Below the pieces are notes generated by a model. That model was given only the letters and a program-made list of their open reading frames with translations. It was not told the origin of the DNA and did not search any database. Shown here in pieces: positions 62,630 through 64,000 of a stretch of 64,000 nt of DNA. Origin of the DNA: Shimia_B sp038527375 (GTDB lineage: Bacteria; Pseudomonadota; Alphaproteobacteria; Rhodobacterales; Rhodobacteraceae); the NCBI GenBank assembly GCA_038527375.1, contig JBCBFU010000004.1, forward strand, positions 46,834-110,833, read 5' to 3'. A program made the translations under genes and the position numbers. The first letter of the stretch is position 1. Each line of letters begins with the position of its first letter.

Positions 62630-64000
62630 GTGTCGAATGCTCCGATCAACTGTCGAAACGACAGGCCGCACAAACGCTTGCGTATCCTCGCGACGACGGA
62701 TGTGCACGGCAACTTGTTGGGCTTCGACTACGCCGTAGACATGCCGGACGGCTCCCACGGGCTGGCAGGTCTGATCCCGATTATTCAGACCGCCCGCGCC
62801 GATTGCGATGCCTCGGTTCTTCTGGACAATGGCGACCTGCTGCAGGGATCGGCGCTGATTGACACCGCGGCCGACCACGCCCGCGATGAAGCGGCCGCCA
62901 ACCCCGTGATCCAGCTGATGAACCGGATTGGGTATGACGCGATGGGGCTGGGCAACCACGATTTCGACCACGGACCAGGCTTCTTGAACGCCGCCGCGCA
63001 GCAAGCCGCGTGTCCGGTTCTGTCCGCCAACACCTGCTCACGACTGGGCGCGACGGCGGCTGACGATGAGACGCTCTTTGCGCCGACGACCCTGATCCAC
63101 CGCGACATGGGACCGGATGTTCCAACGCTGAAAATCGGCGTCCTCAGCGTCCTGCCACCCCAGACCGAGCGGAGCATCCGCGGCTGGGGCGGCACCCCCG
63201 TCCTGACCCGGGGCACAATGGACGCGGCCCGGCACTGGTCCGGCGCCCTGCGGGCCGAAGGTGCCGATGTCGTGATTTTGCTGGGCCATACGGGCCTCGG
63301 GGTGATCCAACCCGACAGCACCTTGACGGACAGCGGGGAAACGCTCGCCGCGCTGCCCGATATCGACGCGGTCATCCTAGGCCACACGCATGAAGTGATC
63401 GCAGATGCAGGCCGTGGGGCGGACAGCGCATCCCCCATCGTCATGCCGGGGGTGATGGCGTCCCATCTGGGGCAGATCGACATGACCCTCGAGCTGACAG
63501 ATGGGCGTTGGCGCATCGACCCGGCATCAACGCACGCACGCAACATCCCAAACGCCGCGCCGGACACAGGTCAGCCCCTCGCAGAGCTGCCAATCGCGGT
63601 CCAAGCGGCCCATGACTGGACGCGGTCGGTCCTGGCACAGCCCATCGGCACCGCGTCACAGGACATCACCACGCATTTCGCCTTGGTAGCACCCTGCCTG
63701 GCGCTGGATCTCATCGCGACGGTGCAGGAACAGGCGGTCCGGGCGCATTTGCGCGGCCTGGAAAAACCGCTCGCGCCAATCGTGTCTGCCGTTTCGCCTT
63801 TCCGCGCGGGGGGCCGGTCAGGACCGCGGGCCTATACCAATATCCCCGCAGGCCCCGTGCGGCTGCGCAACATCTACGACCTCTACTGGTTTCCCAACAC
63901 GCTTGCGGCGGTTCAGATGACCGGGGCCGGGGTGTTGGACTGGCTCGAACGCTCGGCGGAGATCTTCGAACAGATCACGCCTGGTGCCGCCGATCAAAAA
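62630..64000 (+). CDS. cpdB: 2',3'-cyclic-nucleotide 2'-phosphodiesterase/3'-nucleotidase-like protein (3'-truncated)
   Basis: The frame stays open from a stop at 62615 to the window end, giving at least 457 residues. Calcineurin-type metal motifs are clear: TTDVHGN (about 21-27), LDNGDLLQGS, LGNHDFDHG and ILGHTHEV. The start is GTG 62630 with AAGG ten bases before. No signal peptide is visible (the chain begins about 16 residues before the catalytic core), although most CpdB proteins are periplasmic. The C-terminal 5'-nucleotidase domain is cut after its first part. Confidence 0.85.
   Translation, partial: MSNAPINCRNDRPHKRLRILATTDVHGNLLGFDYAVDMPDGSHGLAGLIPIIQTARADCDASVLLDNGDLLQGSALIDTAADHARDEAAANPVIQLMNRIGYDAMGLGNHDFDHGPGFLNAAAQQAACPVLSANTCSRLGATAADDETLFAPTTLIHRDMGPDVPTLKIGVLSVLPPQTERSIRGWGGTPVLTRGTMDAARHWSGALRAEGADVVILLGHTGLGVIQPDSTLTDSGETLAALPDIDAVILGHTHEVIADAGRGADSASPIVMPGVMASHLGQIDMTLELTDGRWRIDPASTHARNIPNAAPDTGQPLAELPIAVQAAHDWTRSVLAQPIGTASQDITTHFALVAPCLALDLIATVQEQAVRAHLRGLEKPLAPIVSAVSPFRAGGRSGPRAYTNIPAGPVRLRNIYDLYWFPNTLAAVQMTGAGVLDWLERSAEIFEQITPGAADQK

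Noticed and set aside
62506..62712. Possible 68-residue minus-strand gene before the cpdB-like gene
   Set aside because: It overlaps the start of the cpdB-like frame, has no ribosome site or hydrophobic pattern, and resembles nothing known.

Overview
The window is GC-rich, densely packed chromosomal DNA from an alphaproteobacterium. The gene content points to the Rhodobacteraceae (Roseobacter group): a SoeABC-type sulfite dehydrogenase, two sugar ABC operons of the MalEFGK type, a urate-to-glyoxylate purine pathway, hemC/hemE/hemF with a PpsR/CrtJ-like box, clpS, yejABEF and a membrane-anchored cytochrome c beside pheA. The assignment rests on family recognition and gene order, not on a database search. 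I see no insertion sequence, phage gene, CRISPR array or integrase, and no gene-free stretch longer than 300 bases.

Layout. 1-4183 (+): 3' part of a molybdopterin oxidoreductase, an overlooked 44-residue membrane peptide, the Fe-S subunit, a DmsC-like anchor and a double SnoaL-fold protein, all overlapping by 1-4 bases. 4180-11611 (-): a seven-gene operon (ATPase, binding protein, two permeases, GMC oxidoreductase, SnoaL-like protein, LacI regulator), divergent from a third SnoaL-like gene at 11760-12728; a LacI-type palindrome lies in the shared promoter region. 12744-14603 (-): ABC ATPase and IclR regulator, divergent from a ten-gene operon at 14789-26152 (+). That operon carries a binding protein, two permeases, GH36 alpha-galactosidase, an SDR dehydrogenase, DgoK, DgoA, an SMP-30 lactonase, GH42 beta-galactosidase and a mutarotase. 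Together they would import galactosides, hydrolyse them and burn galactose by the De Ley-Doudoroff route; only galactonate dehydratase is absent.

26165-31997: purine catabolism (puuD and uraH on the minus strand; a puuE-uraD fusion, ureidoglycine aminohydrolase, allA and a class III aminotransferase on the plus strand). The allantoate-degrading step is not encoded here. 31994-33077 (-): a Tat-exported dioxygenase-fold protein and a ferric-reductase-like membrane protein. 33356-36429 (+): a GbsR/MarR regulator with a palindrome upstream, then cydAB of the short Q-loop type. 36524-43136: gloB, DUF1801, a zinc/quinone-type oxidoreductase, an aldehyde dehydrogenase, a GlxA-type AraC regulator, and a GH13 alpha-glucosidase behind a perfect CAAAGCGCTTTG palindrome.

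43218-50897: a CAT-anticodon tRNA, a FAD-linked 2-hydroxyacid dehydrogenase, hemC diverging from hemE over a PpsR-like box, an outer-membrane beta-barrel, hemF, a second SDR, an RsmC-like methyltransferase and clpS. 51012-64000: HAD hydrolase, D,D-carboxypeptidase with SPOR domain, yejABEF, cytochrome c, pheA, an SRPBCC protein, nudC, and the 5' part of a cpdB-like nucleotidase that runs off the window.

The strongest candidates for something undescribed are: the SnoaL/GMC/ABC/LacI module and its SnoaL relatives (3200-12728); the 44-residue membrane peptide embedded in the sulfite dehydrogenase operon; two SDR enzymes lacking the catalytic lysine; strong hairpins around the binding-protein genes of both sugar operons; and the regularly spaced TGACA/TGTCA array between hemC and hemE.
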